From the NCBI GenBank assembly GCA_964343805.1, contig CAYFLR010000034.1, forward strand, positions 1 through 61,515: 61,515 nt of DNA. The letters are read 5' to 3'. This stretch comes from CAYFLR01 sp964343805. Lineage in GTDB: Bacteria; Bdellovibrionota_B; Oligoflexia; CAYFLR01. Under the pieces are notes generated by a model that saw nothing but the letters and a program-made list of their open reading frames with translations, made no database searches and had not been told where the DNA came from. Shown here piece after piece: positions 47,085-56,174 of this stretch. Each line of letters begins with the position of its first letter. Positions within the stretch are counted from its first letter, which is position 1. A program made the position numbers and the translations under genes.

Positions 47085-48274
47085 TGATATAGATATCCTA
47101 TATTTGCTTTATCTAAACGCTTCATAGCCCACTTTAACCTTTTTAACACCTCTTTTTGAGAAACCTTATCAGATAATTCAGAAGCTCTGGTTCCTTTTCG
47201 ATCCGAATACTTAAATAACTGAACTTGATCGAAACCCACATTTTCAACAAAACGAATACCTTGCTCAAACTCTTCCATTTGTTCTGAAGGAAAGCCCACA
47301 ATAAGATCGGTGTTAAGCATCAATTCAGGTTTCATGATCTTAAAATCTTTTAGAATTTTTTCAACTTCAGTAACACGAGGGTCTCGTTTCATCAGCTTAA
47401 GAATTCTCTCACTGCCTGATTGAATAGGTACCATTAACTCTTTGATTCTCTGTTTCTCAATATATTTTGCCAGCTCTTTATGATACTTAATCACCCAGAT
47501 AGGGTGAAATTCGCCTATGATCCATTCAACTTCGCCCGCGGGGGTCACTTCATCCAAAGCTTGTAATAACTCACCAAAGTTAGTTTTAACATCTATTCCA
47601 TAAGAGCCCACATTATCAGCCGTTAAGATAATCACCTTATGCTTCTGCTCTAACAGTTTTTTATAATCACTGACACACTCTTCGATTGTTTTACTTTTAA
47701 GAGGGCCAATGGCCTTAGGAATCGCACAATATGAGCACTTATCAAAGCAACCTCGACTGATTCTTAAATACCCCCCTTTTCTAATTCCCCGATGCAATGG
47801 GGTATTATAACGTTTTATCTTAAATCTCAAGGCCACCAAGCAGATATAGAAGAAATTGATGGACCAATCAAATTTAGCCCAAAACTTTTGCCATAATGTC
47901 AGGTCTTTGTGCAGTTGTCCGGCATCGCTAATCTCACTAAATGGAATCTTAAAATCAGGAAAGTACTCTCCAATTTGATCCAGATTTTGAGTGTGAAGAC
48001 ATCTCCCTTTGAACACTCCCTCTAATTTTTCTTTAGAAAGAGCCGGCAAGCATCCGACAATCATCAGCTCCCCATTATATCCACTATACTCTTTAATAAG
48101 CCGCATACAGGTGTCTTCCTGAATTTGACTAAAACTACAAGTATTAAAAATAATATAATCTGCAACTGCAGGATCTTTTACTATAGTCGCTCCATTTTGG
48201 GTAAAGTAATTACGCAATTGCTCCGAATCAAGTAACCGCCGATCACAGCCATTACATATAATATAAACTTTCAC
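47081..48274 (-). CDS. MiaB/RimO-like radical SAM methylthiotransferase without TRAM domain
   Basis: The start is GTG at 48274 (VKVYIICNGCDRR), set by AGGAG upstream. The N-terminal methylthiotransferase domain has its three Cys (NGCDRR, FNTCSF, IVGCLP) that hold the auxiliary cluster, and the radical SAM domain has C-F-D-K-C-S-Y-C near 190. Residues after about 385 do not show a TRAM domain, which tRNA- and S12-modifying members have, so the target may be a small molecule or peptide. A long insert (LWQKFWAKFDWSINFFYI) between the domains is hydrophobic. It is translationally coupled to the membrane protein. Confidence 0.82.
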   Translation of the reverse strand: MKVYIICNGCDRRLLDSEQLRNYFTQNGATIVKDPAVADYIIFNTCSFSQIQEDTCMRLIKEYSGYNGELMIVGCLPALSKEKLEGVFKGRCLHTQNLDQIGEYFPDFKIPFSEISDAGQLHKDLTLWQKFWAKFDWSINFFYICLVALRFKIKRYNTPLHRGIRKGGYLRISRGCFDKCSYCAIPKAIGPLKSKTIEECVSDYKKLLEQKHKVIILTADNVGSYGIDVKTNFGELLQALDEVTPAGEVEWIIGEFHPIWVIKYHKELAKYIEKQRIKELMVPIQSGSERILKLMKRDPRVTEVEKILKDFKIMKPELMLNTDLIVGFPSEQMEEFEQGIRFVENVGFDQVQLFKYSDRKGTRASELSDKVSQKEVLKRLKWAMKRLDKANIGYLYQ

Positions 48275-48459
48275 TCTCGTTACTCCTAATTTTTGGGTTT
48301 TAGATGATAACAATTATAACACCCTCATTTTTTAAGCAAACCCTAAACCACTATAAACTCAAATAAAGTTGCCCCGCAAGGAATTGAATATTGATTAAAT
48401 TTCTCACTTCAACTAAAATTGAATAGATATTCTTTAATTTTAATCAGGGGCAATAAACA

Positions 48460-49278
48460 ATGGCTACAATTATCTCATTTGCAAACCATAAGGGCGGAGT
48501 GGGCAAAACCTCTTGTGTTCTAAATTATGGCGCCTACCTTAGCCGCAATGGAATGAAAGTATTAATGATTAATTTTGATTCCCAAGGCTCTTTGCAAAAT
48601 TATATTCACCATAATTGTACATATACCCTCTCAGACGTATTAAAAGGTGAGGTGAGCTTTAAGAATGCCATTGGTTCTACCTACATTAAAAACCTACACT
48701 TGATGACTTCCCATAAGTTCTTAGAAACTGAACTTCGGGTTATGAAACAAAAGAAATCAGGGTTTTATCGTTGGCTACAGTTGGAGCTCATCCGAGTGAG
48801 CAATGACTATGACTACATTTTTATAGACACAGCCCCCTCCCTGAGCATTGGTTTAGTTTTAGCCCTCTATGCCAGTAATTATGTCATTGTTCCCACAGAA
48901 GTCACCCATGAAGGAATTGCCAGTGTAGACCGAATTATCGATACCATATCAAGACTACAACATGATTTTAGGATCAGTCATCCACGAATAATTGGAGTCA
49001 TTCCTACCAAAGTTATGAAAATATGCAAAAAGTCCAATGATGAAATTTTAGATATTATGAAATTAAAATACAAGGTTCTCAATAATGTGTATTGGAGTAA
49101 TGACTTCAATAAGGCAATGGGAGTAAAACAACCCTTGGTGGATTTTAATCCCACCGGGGGTTCCCTTAATGAAATCGCCCATACCTTTAAGTGTATTGAT
49201 AAATCAATTCTTCCTATTTTTATTGAAGAGCAGAAACCCAAGCATCCCAAAGGAAGTCCTGTTTATAATTCTTTTTAA
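48460..49278 (+). CDS. ParA/Soj-type ATPase
   Basis: A deviant Walker A ANHKGGVGKTS near the N-terminus, the switch segment INFDSQGSLQ and Walker B-type DYIFIDTAPSLS identify the ParA family, which positions chromosomes, plasmids, chemoreceptors or other cargo by ATP-driven gradients. There is no ParB and no parS seen in the window; instead the next gene, 97 bp on, is a STAS/zinc-ribbon protein. An orphan ParA of this kind more often positions a protein complex than DNA. Length is 272 residues. Confidence 0.85.
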   Translation: MATIISFANHKGGVGKTSCVLNYGAYLSRNGMKVLMINFDSQGSLQNYIHHNCTYTLSDVLKGEVSFKNAIGSTYIKNLHLMTSHKFLETELRVMKQKKSGFYRWLQLELIRVSNDYDYIFIDTAPSLSIGLVLALYASNYVIVPTEVTHEGIASVDRIIDTISRLQHDFRISHPRIIGVIPTKVMKICKKSNDEILDIMKLKYKVLNNVYWSNDFNKAMGVKQPLVDFNPTGGSLNEIAHTFKCIDKSILPIFIEEQKPKHPKGSPVYNSF

Positions 49279-49374
49279 TTAATGATTCATTAATTTATCA
49301 TAGCAATTAATTTACCAAGTCTGCTAAAATCTATAGGATCAATCTTTTTTTATTATTGTTTTTTAGGAAGTACC

Positions 49375-50340
49375 ATGACTGAGGAATTTAGTATAATAAA
49401 AGACGGCAATATCTACTATCTCAAAGGCATTCTGGATGAAAAGGTCAATTTTGACCTTCTTATTGAAGCGCCAGAAGACCCACTCACCATTGACTTTCAA
49501 TCTGTCACCAGGCTCAATTCCTTTGGTTTAAAACAATTTATTCAAATGCGCCGCCAATGTGAGAAAGATCGTAGAATCATTTTCCGCAATTGCCCCTCTT
49601 TCATTGTAGATCAAATGAATATTGTGTCAGAATTCCGAGGAAATGCAGAGATTGAATCCTTCTCTATTCCATTTTTCTGTGTAAACTGTAAAGATGAGCA
49701 AAATGTACAAATAAAATCAACCCAGGTACAAACTCCCAATTTTAGAACCTCTATCAATCAACTTTTTAAATGCGAGAAATGTCAAACCCACTTAGAGTTC
49801 TGCGATGATGTTTCCACCTATTTTGACTTTCTTTTTAAAAAGCAAGACAGCAACTCCCTTAAGCCCAAGACTATTCCAGACAAAGCTAAGTTTAGTATCA
49901 ACCTAAAGGATGGAATATACTATTTGGATGGAATTCTAAATGAACAGTCTGATTTAGGATCTCTAGCTGATAGCAATGATGACCCTTTGATATTTGACTT
50001 TTCAAATTTACAACGAATGAATTCCTACGGTATAAAAAAATGGATAGTCTCCGTTAAGGGGCTTTCAGGGAAAAAAATCACATATCAAAATTGCCCTTCA
50101 TTCTTTATCGATCAGCTGAATATTGTCCATGAGTTAAGGGCTGGCGCAGAAATAAAGTCTTTTGCCCTTCCACTCTACTGTGCAACTTGTAAGGCAGAAA
50201 AACCAGCAATGATTGAAGTAGAGAAAGCAAAAGATCCTGAATTTCAAGAAAAAATAGACGCTCTATACAAATGCCCTCTGTGTGATGATAAGCTAGAATT
50301 TGATGATGATGTGGATAGTTTTTTTGATTTTCTAAAGTAA
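49375..50340 (+). CDS. Duplicated STAS-like and zinc-ribbon protein
   Basis: The 321-residue protein consists of two copies of one module. Each has an STAS-type domain with DDPL-x-x-DF and R-x-N-S-[FY]-G-[LI]-K, followed by a four-Cys zinc ribbon (C-V-N-C and C-E-K-C; C-A-T-C and C-P-L-C). The second half matches the first at about 40% by eye. STAS domains usually take part in partner-switching signalling; in this family the serine of the NSxG loop is the candidate phosphorylation site. Its position just behind a ParA ATPase suggests a shared role, which is inference. Confidence 0.7.
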   Translation: MTEEFSIIKDGNIYYLKGILDEKVNFDLLIEAPEDPLTIDFQSVTRLNSFGLKQFIQMRRQCEKDRRIIFRNCPSFIVDQMNIVSEFRGNAEIESFSIPFFCVNCKDEQNVQIKSTQVQTPNFRTSINQLFKCEKCQTHLEFCDDVSTYFDFLFKKQDSNSLKPKTIPDKAKFSINLKDGIYYLDGILNEQSDLGSLADSNDDPLIFDFSNLQRMNSYGIKKWIVSVKGLSGKKITYQNCPSFFIDQLNIVHELRAGAEIKSFALPLYCATCKAEKPAMIEVEKAKDPEFQEKIDALYKCPLCDDKLEFDDDVDSFFDFLK

Positions 50341-50349
50341 GCATCGATA

Positions 50350-50373
50350 GTATTCTGAAGAATACCAGAATAC
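50350..50373. terminator. Hairpin between convergent STAS gene and rpsU
   Basis: A perfect 8-bp stem (GTATTCTG / CAGAATAC) with an 8-nt loop. There is no U-tract, so it is a candidate bidirectional terminator only. Confidence 0.5.
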
Positions 50374-50393
50374 CATCAAAGCTTGGTCTTTGG

Positions 50394-50597
50394 CTAAACA
50401 GCAGAATTAATTCTGCGCATTTGCTTCAATGCTCTCTTACGAGCAGCTAGAGCTTTTCTCTTAGAACGTACACTAGGCTTTTCATATGCTTGTCGCTTTC
50501 TAATCTCTGCAACGACACCAGCACGCTCACACTGTCTCTTGAATTTCCTTAAGGCTCCTTCGATTGATTCGCCTTCTCTTACTCTAATACCTGGCAT
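50394..50597 (-). CDS. rpsU: Ribosomal protein bS21
   Basis: A 67-residue basic protein (MPGIRVREGESIEGALRKFK) with the bS21 signature and a basic tail (KALAARKRALKQMRR). The ATG at 50597 is spaced from GAGGTG by nine bases. It is a monocistronic gene on the minus strand. Confidence 0.95.
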   Translation of the reverse strand: MPGIRVREGESIEGALRKFKRQCERAGVVAEIRKRQAYEKPSVRSKRKALAARKRALKQMRRINSAV

Positions 50598-50751
50598 TGA
50601 ACACATCACCTCACTTCACATTTTAAATAATTCCTCCAGAAATCAGAGGAAGTAGTTTTATATCATTTTACATAAATATTACAAGCCTTTTCCACATTTA
50701 AATGGACATTTAAGGGTAAAAACCTCCCTTTCTCAGTTTTTCTGAAAGTTC

Positions 50752-50821
50752 TAAGGATACGGGTTTAAACCCTACGAGGACTCGTGTTACAATGGAAGCC
50801 GAGTTAAATCCCGAATCCTAA
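50752..50821 (+). ncRNA. Hairpin leader before lipoprotein gene
   Basis: TAAGGATACGGGTTTAA (50752-50768) is complementary with two or three mismatches to 50804-50821, and an inner stem (ACTCG / CGAGT) lies between. The palindrome GGGTTTAAACCC (50761-50772) could form an alternative fold. The GGAG ribosome binding site (50823-50826) lies immediately after the right arm, so the fold could affect translation. It is a possible cis-regulatory RNA with no known family recognised. Confidence 0.5.
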
Positions 50822-50832
50822 CGGAGCACAAA

Positions 50833-52746
50833 ATGAAACTGAAGCTTTTGCCTTTCAAGACTTTTTTCGGCTTAATAATTGTATTTTTAGTTAGTTGCCA
50901 AATTCCAAGCCCCCTCTCTATTGTTCAAGACACCTCTAACCTCCCCCCTGCCCAAAGTTCATCAGAATTGATTGAAGGAAGTTGCCAAGGACATAAATTT
51001 AAGTTATTTGCCTACAACGCTATTTTTAAACAACATCCAGTCCGTGAAGAAGAAAGCTTTATCGTTCTCCGAGAAGGGGCCCCCGTTTATAGCCATCCTA
51101 AATTACCAAAGGTCCATTCAAAGAGGAGACTTGGTGACAGATTAGTAGTCACTCATGTTAGCAAGCTAAGCGCTAGATTAAAAGTGGCAGTATCATATAA
51201 ACATCCTGCATTGGGATGGATGGACCCTAAAGATCTACTTTGCAATAAAGATCCTATAGTGGAAGATAATGTCCCACTGAAGGCTTACGCATTTAAGGAT
51301 GATATCCAAACTCCAAGCCCATCAAAGGCTTATTCGAGCCCATCATCTTCAAAATGTCATTGGCGTTGCCAACACCTTTATACCAACAGTCCTTACTTTG
51401 TATATGGTAAACACCCAACAAACAACCTCGTACTGCTCTCACGATTCAAAAACTTACACTATAAAAATAGTCAGTTAACTGGATGGGTTCATCAAAATGA
51501 GCTTCTCTTTTGGAGAAGTAAAACCCGATTTCAACCCGCACCAGAGGTAATGTCTGCTCACATCTATGCAACTACAAAAGAAGCAACCCTAAAGGAAGCA
51601 CCTCTAATAGCTCTGAATAATAAATCAGGAAATTTAGAAAACCCCACTCTACTTCTATTGGATAATCTGCCATCGGAGCTGGCCAATGAAAAAATTTATA
51701 AGGTGGCAGCACCTCACAATGATCCTCCTGCAAAATTCCTTGAAAGCAGAAAATTTCTCCTTTCCAAGTTGCAAGATATTGCTCATTTAGACATATTTTT
51801 TCTCATTGGGAGTTTCAACAATTTGAATAAAGTCAAAGAGAGTGTGATTAATATTGCATCATCGACCTTTAAAAAGATCCTACCCAGTGCAGCCACTCAA
51901 CGATCTCATTTAAGATTTGGATTTCGCCTCTACGACTCCTCATTAAAAAACTCAGCGGAGCTTCCTTCTCACCCTCTATCACAGTTCTGCCAAGAAAAAA
52001 CAGCCTTGAACTATTATGAATTTATTCGCGAGCTAAAAAAAGCAACTTATGTGGCACTGCCGAAAGCTGAGATAAAAAGCAATCTTGCCCAAGGTCTAAA
52101 TCAAGCTCTGACAGATATAAAAAACTGCCCCCAGCACCCAAAGCTACTCTTTGTATTTGGTGATATAGGAGATCAAGGAGTAAAAAGTTTTCATTCTGCC
52201 ATCAATAGATTCAAGGATAGCCAGCAATTGATCATTCCTTATTGGGTGCAGTTTTTGCCTCCCGCTAAAAAACAGCCCGATTTCAAACAAAAACTGAATT
52301 ATCAGCGCGCATTGAGAAATTATAAAAGCCAAGCAAAATATCTTATCCATGAGATGATCCCTCCAGAATTACAAAAAAGTCCCATTCACTATGATACCCA
52401 TTTTATGTGTAGTGGAGGTGGCAGTAATTGTCTGTCCGCACATAATTTGCAAGAGCATATCAAAGATATTATTTTGAGTTATGCTCGAAAGGATGTAATT
52501 AGCCATTTTACGGAGGCGCTAGCAAGCGGAGTGAGTTTGACGACACTCATGAAACAAAGCGAACCCCGATTTGACATCCCTCCGCTCTTTTGGCATTGGA
52601 TTAAGAATTTGTGTCTAACCGCAGGTTCACAGAGCCAGTGTGACAAGCAATTTGATAATAGATGGCTCAAAGCCTATATTTCCAGTTCCGAGGTTAAGGG
52701 ATCTCATAAAGAACAAATACGCTACTCATTTATTAAGATCCCTTAA
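50833..52746 (+). CDS. Large lipoprotein with SH3-like repeats and a vWA-like domain
   Basis: A lipoprotein signal peptide (FLVSC) starts a 637-residue protein. The first 250 residues have two SH3b-like repeats ending in GWMDPKDLL and GWVHQNELL, which in other proteins bind cell wall. The second half resembles a vWA domain (HLDIFFLIGSF, LRFGFRLYD, KLLFVFGDIGDQG), but the metal-binding MIDAS motif is degenerate. Cys are sparse apart from C-S-G-G-G-S-N-C near 540. The gene is preceded by a hairpin leader. Function unknown; envelope location is sure. Confidence 0.7.
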   Translation: MKLKLLPFKTFFGLIIVFLVSCQIPSPLSIVQDTSNLPPAQSSSELIEGSCQGHKFKLFAYNAIFKQHPVREEESFIVLREGAPVYSHPKLPKVHSKRRLGDRLVVTHVSKLSARLKVAVSYKHPALGWMDPKDLLCNKDPIVEDNVPLKAYAFKDDIQTPSPSKAYSSPSSSKCHWRCQHLYTNSPYFVYGKHPTNNLVLLSRFKNLHYKNSQLTGWVHQNELLFWRSKTRFQPAPEVMSAHIYATTKEATLKEAPLIALNNKSGNLENPTLLLLDNLPSELANEKIYKVAAPHNDPPAKFLESRKFLLSKLQDIAHLDIFFLIGSFNNLNKVKESVINIASSTFKKILPSAATQRSHLRFGFRLYDSSLKNSAELPSHPLSQFCQEKTALNYYEFIRELKKATYVALPKAEIKSNLAQGLNQALTDIKNCPQHPKLLFVFGDIGDQGVKSFHSAINRFKDSQQLIIPYWVQFLPPAKKQPDFKQKLNYQRALRNYKSQAKYLIHEMIPPELQKSPIHYDTHFMCSGGGSNCLSAHNLQEHIKDIILSYARKDVISHFTEALASGVSLTTLMKQSEPRFDIPPLFWHWIKNLCLTAGSQSQCDKQFDNRWLKAYISSSEVKGSHKEQIRYSFIKIP

Positions 52747-52876
52747 TAAATGAGTATACAAATGTTTAGTTCCATAATAGACTGTAAAGAAATAGAAAAA
52801 TGTTTTTTTATACAACCCCTTGGGATAAAATATGGTACAATTATTTCTTGTTAGATTTTTTTAATGGCAGAAAAGA

Positions 52877-54082
52877 ATGGATGATCTGAAAACACTATAC
52901 CTCCTTAACCAGTCGACTCATTTCCAAAATGTGATCCAGTTGGAAAAGAGGTTTAGTGAAAGTTTATTAGCCACTCTGAATGAATCCGTATCTATTATTT
53001 TCGATGTTTTTCATACCAGCTATGAAGAAATTGAGCAAGATGCCATAAATAAGTTTTGCACCCTCTATGCCGACCTCTTCTCTGATAATGATCTTATCCG
53101 CATGACGAAACAAGCTGATGAGAATGTTAATTATATTATTGAACAATTGGAAGCAAATCCAGATGCCAAGATTGATGAGTCAGGTGACGGACGAATGCTG
53201 CGTTTAGCACTTGCAACTTATCAAAATCATCTAGAGTCAGTTCCCATCTTTTACAAGTTCTTAAAAGACAATTTAGATGAACTTTTAACAGAGCTGCAAT
53301 TCCATGACATGATCACTCAGATCATTAAAAATCTTCATTCTACATTTCTAGAAGTGACAGATTTTATGGACGCTCTACTGACCATGCATAATATCAAAGA
53401 CAACTTTGAATTTGGTCCTATCATTACAAAAATATACCGTTACTTTACATCTGAAAGAGAACGTAAAATATTTTTATCTCATTTTAAAAGAATACTATCA
53501 GCAAAATCAAAAGCTCCACCTCTTCAGCTGAGTACTGAAATTTCAGCACTAATGCCGATAGAAGACTTTTTTGATCAGTACATCAACTTCTATAAGAAGC
53601 TTTTGCTAAGATCTAATAAACTAGCTGAGCAAAATATTAATAAAATCAGTGATCAGCTTAACAGCATCTTAAAAGAGGCAAACAGGCTCTCCAATTACTC
53701 ATCTGACTCCATGGAAGCTTTTAAAACACTCCATGGACAATTGCTTGTAAAACACAAAAAGTTTATTTTACATTCAGATGCGCTCACTCAATTAATTGAA
53801 AAAATCCATGATATTGAGAACCAGTTTGAAAAATTTACAGAAAACACCAAACCTATGATTGAATCCCTCCAATTCCAAGACCGGATTCAACAAAACATGA
53901 CCAACTTTGCTGAGATGCTTTTTATCTACCAGCAGACTCTGTTTTTTCAAATGGATGAGGATATTCTAAATGTCTTTGATCCTGTTACACAAAGCTTCCG
54001 TCCCTTTGGAAAAATGCTTCTGGGAATTGCAAAAATGGAATCGGAACGAAAAATGATTAAAGAAATCTTCTTTATTAGGTAA
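52877..54082 (+). CDS. Helical cytoplasmic protein with two CheZ-like LQFxD motifs
   Basis: A 401-residue, almost wholly helical protein without signal peptide. Two segments, LTELQFHDMITQIIKNLHST (near 135) and ESLQFQDRIQQNMTNFAE (near 335), match the FQDxxxQ helix that CheZ phosphatases and chemotaxis-type proteins use to bind response regulators. The order (helical bundle, motif, linker, helical bundle, motif) suggests a duplication. No strong ribosome binding site precedes the ATG. Some 2.6 kb upstream lies the ParA-STAS pair, so a role in positioning or signal termination is possible. Confidence 0.6.
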   Translation: MDDLKTLYLLNQSTHFQNVIQLEKRFSESLLATLNESVSIIFDVFHTSYEEIEQDAINKFCTLYADLFSDNDLIRMTKQADENVNYIIEQLEANPDAKIDESGDGRMLRLALATYQNHLESVPIFYKFLKDNLDELLTELQFHDMITQIIKNLHSTFLEVTDFMDALLTMHNIKDNFEFGPIITKIYRYFTSERERKIFLSHFKRILSAKSKAPPLQLSTEISALMPIEDFFDQYINFYKKLLLRSNKLAEQNINKISDQLNSILKEANRLSNYSSDSMEAFKTLHGQLLVKHKKFILHSDALTQLIEKIHDIENQFEKFTENTKPMIESLQFQDRIQQNMTNFAEMLFIYQQTLFFQMDEDILNVFDPVTQSFRPFGKMLLGIAKMESERKMIKEIFFIR

Positions 54083-54095
54083 GCTTCCCATCCCA

Positions 54096-56153
54096 TCATT
54101 TCTCCAATTTTTTTAATCCCAATTGATGAATAAAGTAAGCAAACTCCAATGATAGTTGATAAGCCAGTTGATCTAAATTAGCACTGCCAGCATGCCCTCC
54201 TTCCATATTTTCATAATAGAATAGGTCATGCCCCAATGAGAGCATTTTAGCTACCATTTTCCTTGCATGTCCGGGGTGAACTCGATCATCTTTGGTAGAA
54301 GTAGTAAAAAAGATCTTAGGGTACTTTTCATCTTTACTTACATTGTGATAGGGTGAGTACTTCAAGATTATGGGCGCTAAAGTCTCATCTTCTGGATTAC
54401 CATACTCTTCCATCCAACTCGCACCGGCAAGCAGTTTATGGTATCTCATCATATCTAAAAGAGGGNNNNNNNNNNGCACAGCGTTGCTTAAATCAGGCCT
54501 TTGAGTAAAGAAAGCCCCAACCAACAATCCTCCGTTGCTTCCCCCCATTATTCCCAGTTGCTCTGGAGTTGTGATATTTCTTTTAATTAAATCTTCAGCA
54601 ATGGCAATAAAGTCATCAAAAACCAACTGCCTATTTTCTCTTAAACCAGCCTGATGCCACTTTGGACCAAACTCCCCCCCTCCTCGGATATTGGCGACAA
54701 TATAGTGCCCTCCTTTTTCTAACCAGTTAATTCCCATCAGTGATGAATATTGAGGTCCTAAAGAGTGGCGGAAGCCACCATAGCCATAAAGAATCGTGGG
54801 GGCTGGAGCCTCTTTTTGATCTTTCTTGGGTCCAATATGATAGTAATAAACAGTTGTTCCATCTTTGTTCTGGCAGCAGTTCTGCTCTACCTGCAAGTGA
54901 TCACTTTTGAATCGAGGAGGAAGTTTTTTTACTTCCACCAAAGATCCATTTTCAAAGTCATAGAGATAGTTAATGTGAGGTGTAAGAAAATTACTATAAT
55001 TTATAAAAAGTCGATTATGTTCATAACTGCCGCCATGACAAATTACCGTACCAAAAGGGGGAAGCTCAACAGCCTTCTTACACCATTTCCCATTAGATAA
55101 AGTCACCCTCAATAGCTCGCTACTGATAAGATTTAAAGTATTTATAAGTAAGTAGCTACTAGAAACATGCACCGACTTAATAAATTTTTTCTCTGTAGGC
55201 TGAAAGATAATTGCTGGGGAAAGTTCAAATTCATCGGATGATAAAAGTTGATCAAGGGCAACCCCTAGAACGGTTCCCTCGGCTATAGTGTCGCGCTCTC
55301 TTTCCCAATTAGAGTCGAGTGAAAAAATAATTATTCCTTGATAAATCCCATAAACTTCAACAAAAGAAGGAAGATGTAATTTATTAAGTTCATTATTCTT
55401 GTAGAGGTAATAGTCTGCCTTAAAAAAAGAAGTTCGATTGACAATTAAGGTAATTTTATCCTCTTTTGTTCCATGCACAAGAGGATAACACATCATATCA
55501 GTACTCTGACCTTCAAAAAGCACTGGGCTTTCCGATAATTCTTCTCCTCTTTTTAATAATCGAACCGTACGCGGATAACCGGACTCAGTCAGAGACCCTT
55601 CCCCAATGTAAGTGGCCACCAACAGGTGATCCTCATCATACCATTCAACATAGGATTTGGCCTCCAGCAGTTCAAATCCAGTGGAGACAAACGCTTTTAA
55701 AGATCGATCAAATTCACGAACCACAAGGGCATCTTTTCCTCCTTTTGAAAGAAACAAAAGAGCTTTATCTGAGTCATCAGAGAGCCAATTGATTCCTTTA
55801 TAAACCCAGGACTCACCTTCTTTTTCAGCTAGGTCATCCATATCGATAAGAGTTTCCCACCGCTCTTGTCCCTTTAAGTTATAATCAGAAAGAAGAGTTT
55901 CTCTCAATAGACCTCGAATATGTTTGTCATCTTGCCAGAAGTTAACAACAAGGTTTCCTCTAATGGAGGCAAAGGGAACTTTATCTTTTGCATGGAGCAG
56001 TTTTTTGTTATTTGCCCAAAGCTGTTCAAAGGAAGGAAGATTTTCTAAATTAGATAGAGCCTTCTGATTTTGTTCTTTAACCCACGTAAGAGCTCGTTCT
56101 CCTTCTACTTCTTCAAGCCAAAGAAAAGGGTCCTCGTGATCCTTAAGGGCCAT
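54096..56153 (-). CDS. Prolyl oligopeptidase (S9A family)
   Basis: Cleaves short peptides after proline. The catalytic Ser is near 540 in IMGGSNGGLLVGA, Asp near 623 in TKDDRVHPGHARK and His near 652 in GGHAGSAN. The N-terminal two-thirds form the beta-propeller. The 10-N gap (54466-54475) falls after the Ser motif without frame change. AGGAGG precedes the ATG. No signal peptide, so it may be cytosolic, unlike many periplasmic relatives. It lies 14 bp after the helical CheZ-like gene, convergent. Confidence 0.9.
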   Translation of the reverse strand: MALKDHEDPFLWLEEVEGERALTWVKEQNQKALSNLENLPSFEQLWANNKKLLHAKDKVPFASIRGNLVVNFWQDDKHIRGLLRETLLSDYNLKGQERWETLIDMDDLAEKEGESWVYKGINWLSDDSDKALLFLSKGGKDALVVREFDRSLKAFVSTGFELLEAKSYVEWYDEDHLLVATYIGEGSLTESGYPRTVRLLKRGEELSESPVLFEGQSTDMMCYPLVHGTKEDKITLIVNRTSFFKADYYLYKNNELNKLHLPSFVEVYGIYQGIIIFSLDSNWERERDTIAEGTVLGVALDQLLSSDEFELSPAIIFQPTEKKFIKSVHVSSSYLLINTLNLISSELLRVTLSNGKWCKKAVELPPFGTVICHGGSYEHNRLFINYSNFLTPHINYLYDFENGSLVEVKKLPPRFKSDHLQVEQNCCQNKDGTTVYYYHIGPKKDQKEAPAPTILYGYGGFRHSLGPQYSSLMGINWLEKGGHYIVANIRGGGEFGPKWHQAGLRENRQLVFDDFIAIAEDLIKRNITTPEQLGIMGGSNGGLLVGAFFTQRPDLSNAVXXXXPLLDMMRYHKLLAGASWMEEYGNPEDETLAPIILKYSPYHNVSKDEKYPKIFFTTSTKDDRVHPGHARKMVAKMLSLGHDLFYYENMEGGHAGSANLDQLAYQLSLEFAYFIHQLGLKKLEK

Positions 56154-56174
56154 ACTTAGCCTCCTTGCATGAAT

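Noticed and set aside
48460..49278. Chromosomal parABS partition locus
   Set aside because: No ParB gene and no parS-like palindrome beside the ParA-type ATPase, so an origin-proximal partition locus is not supported.
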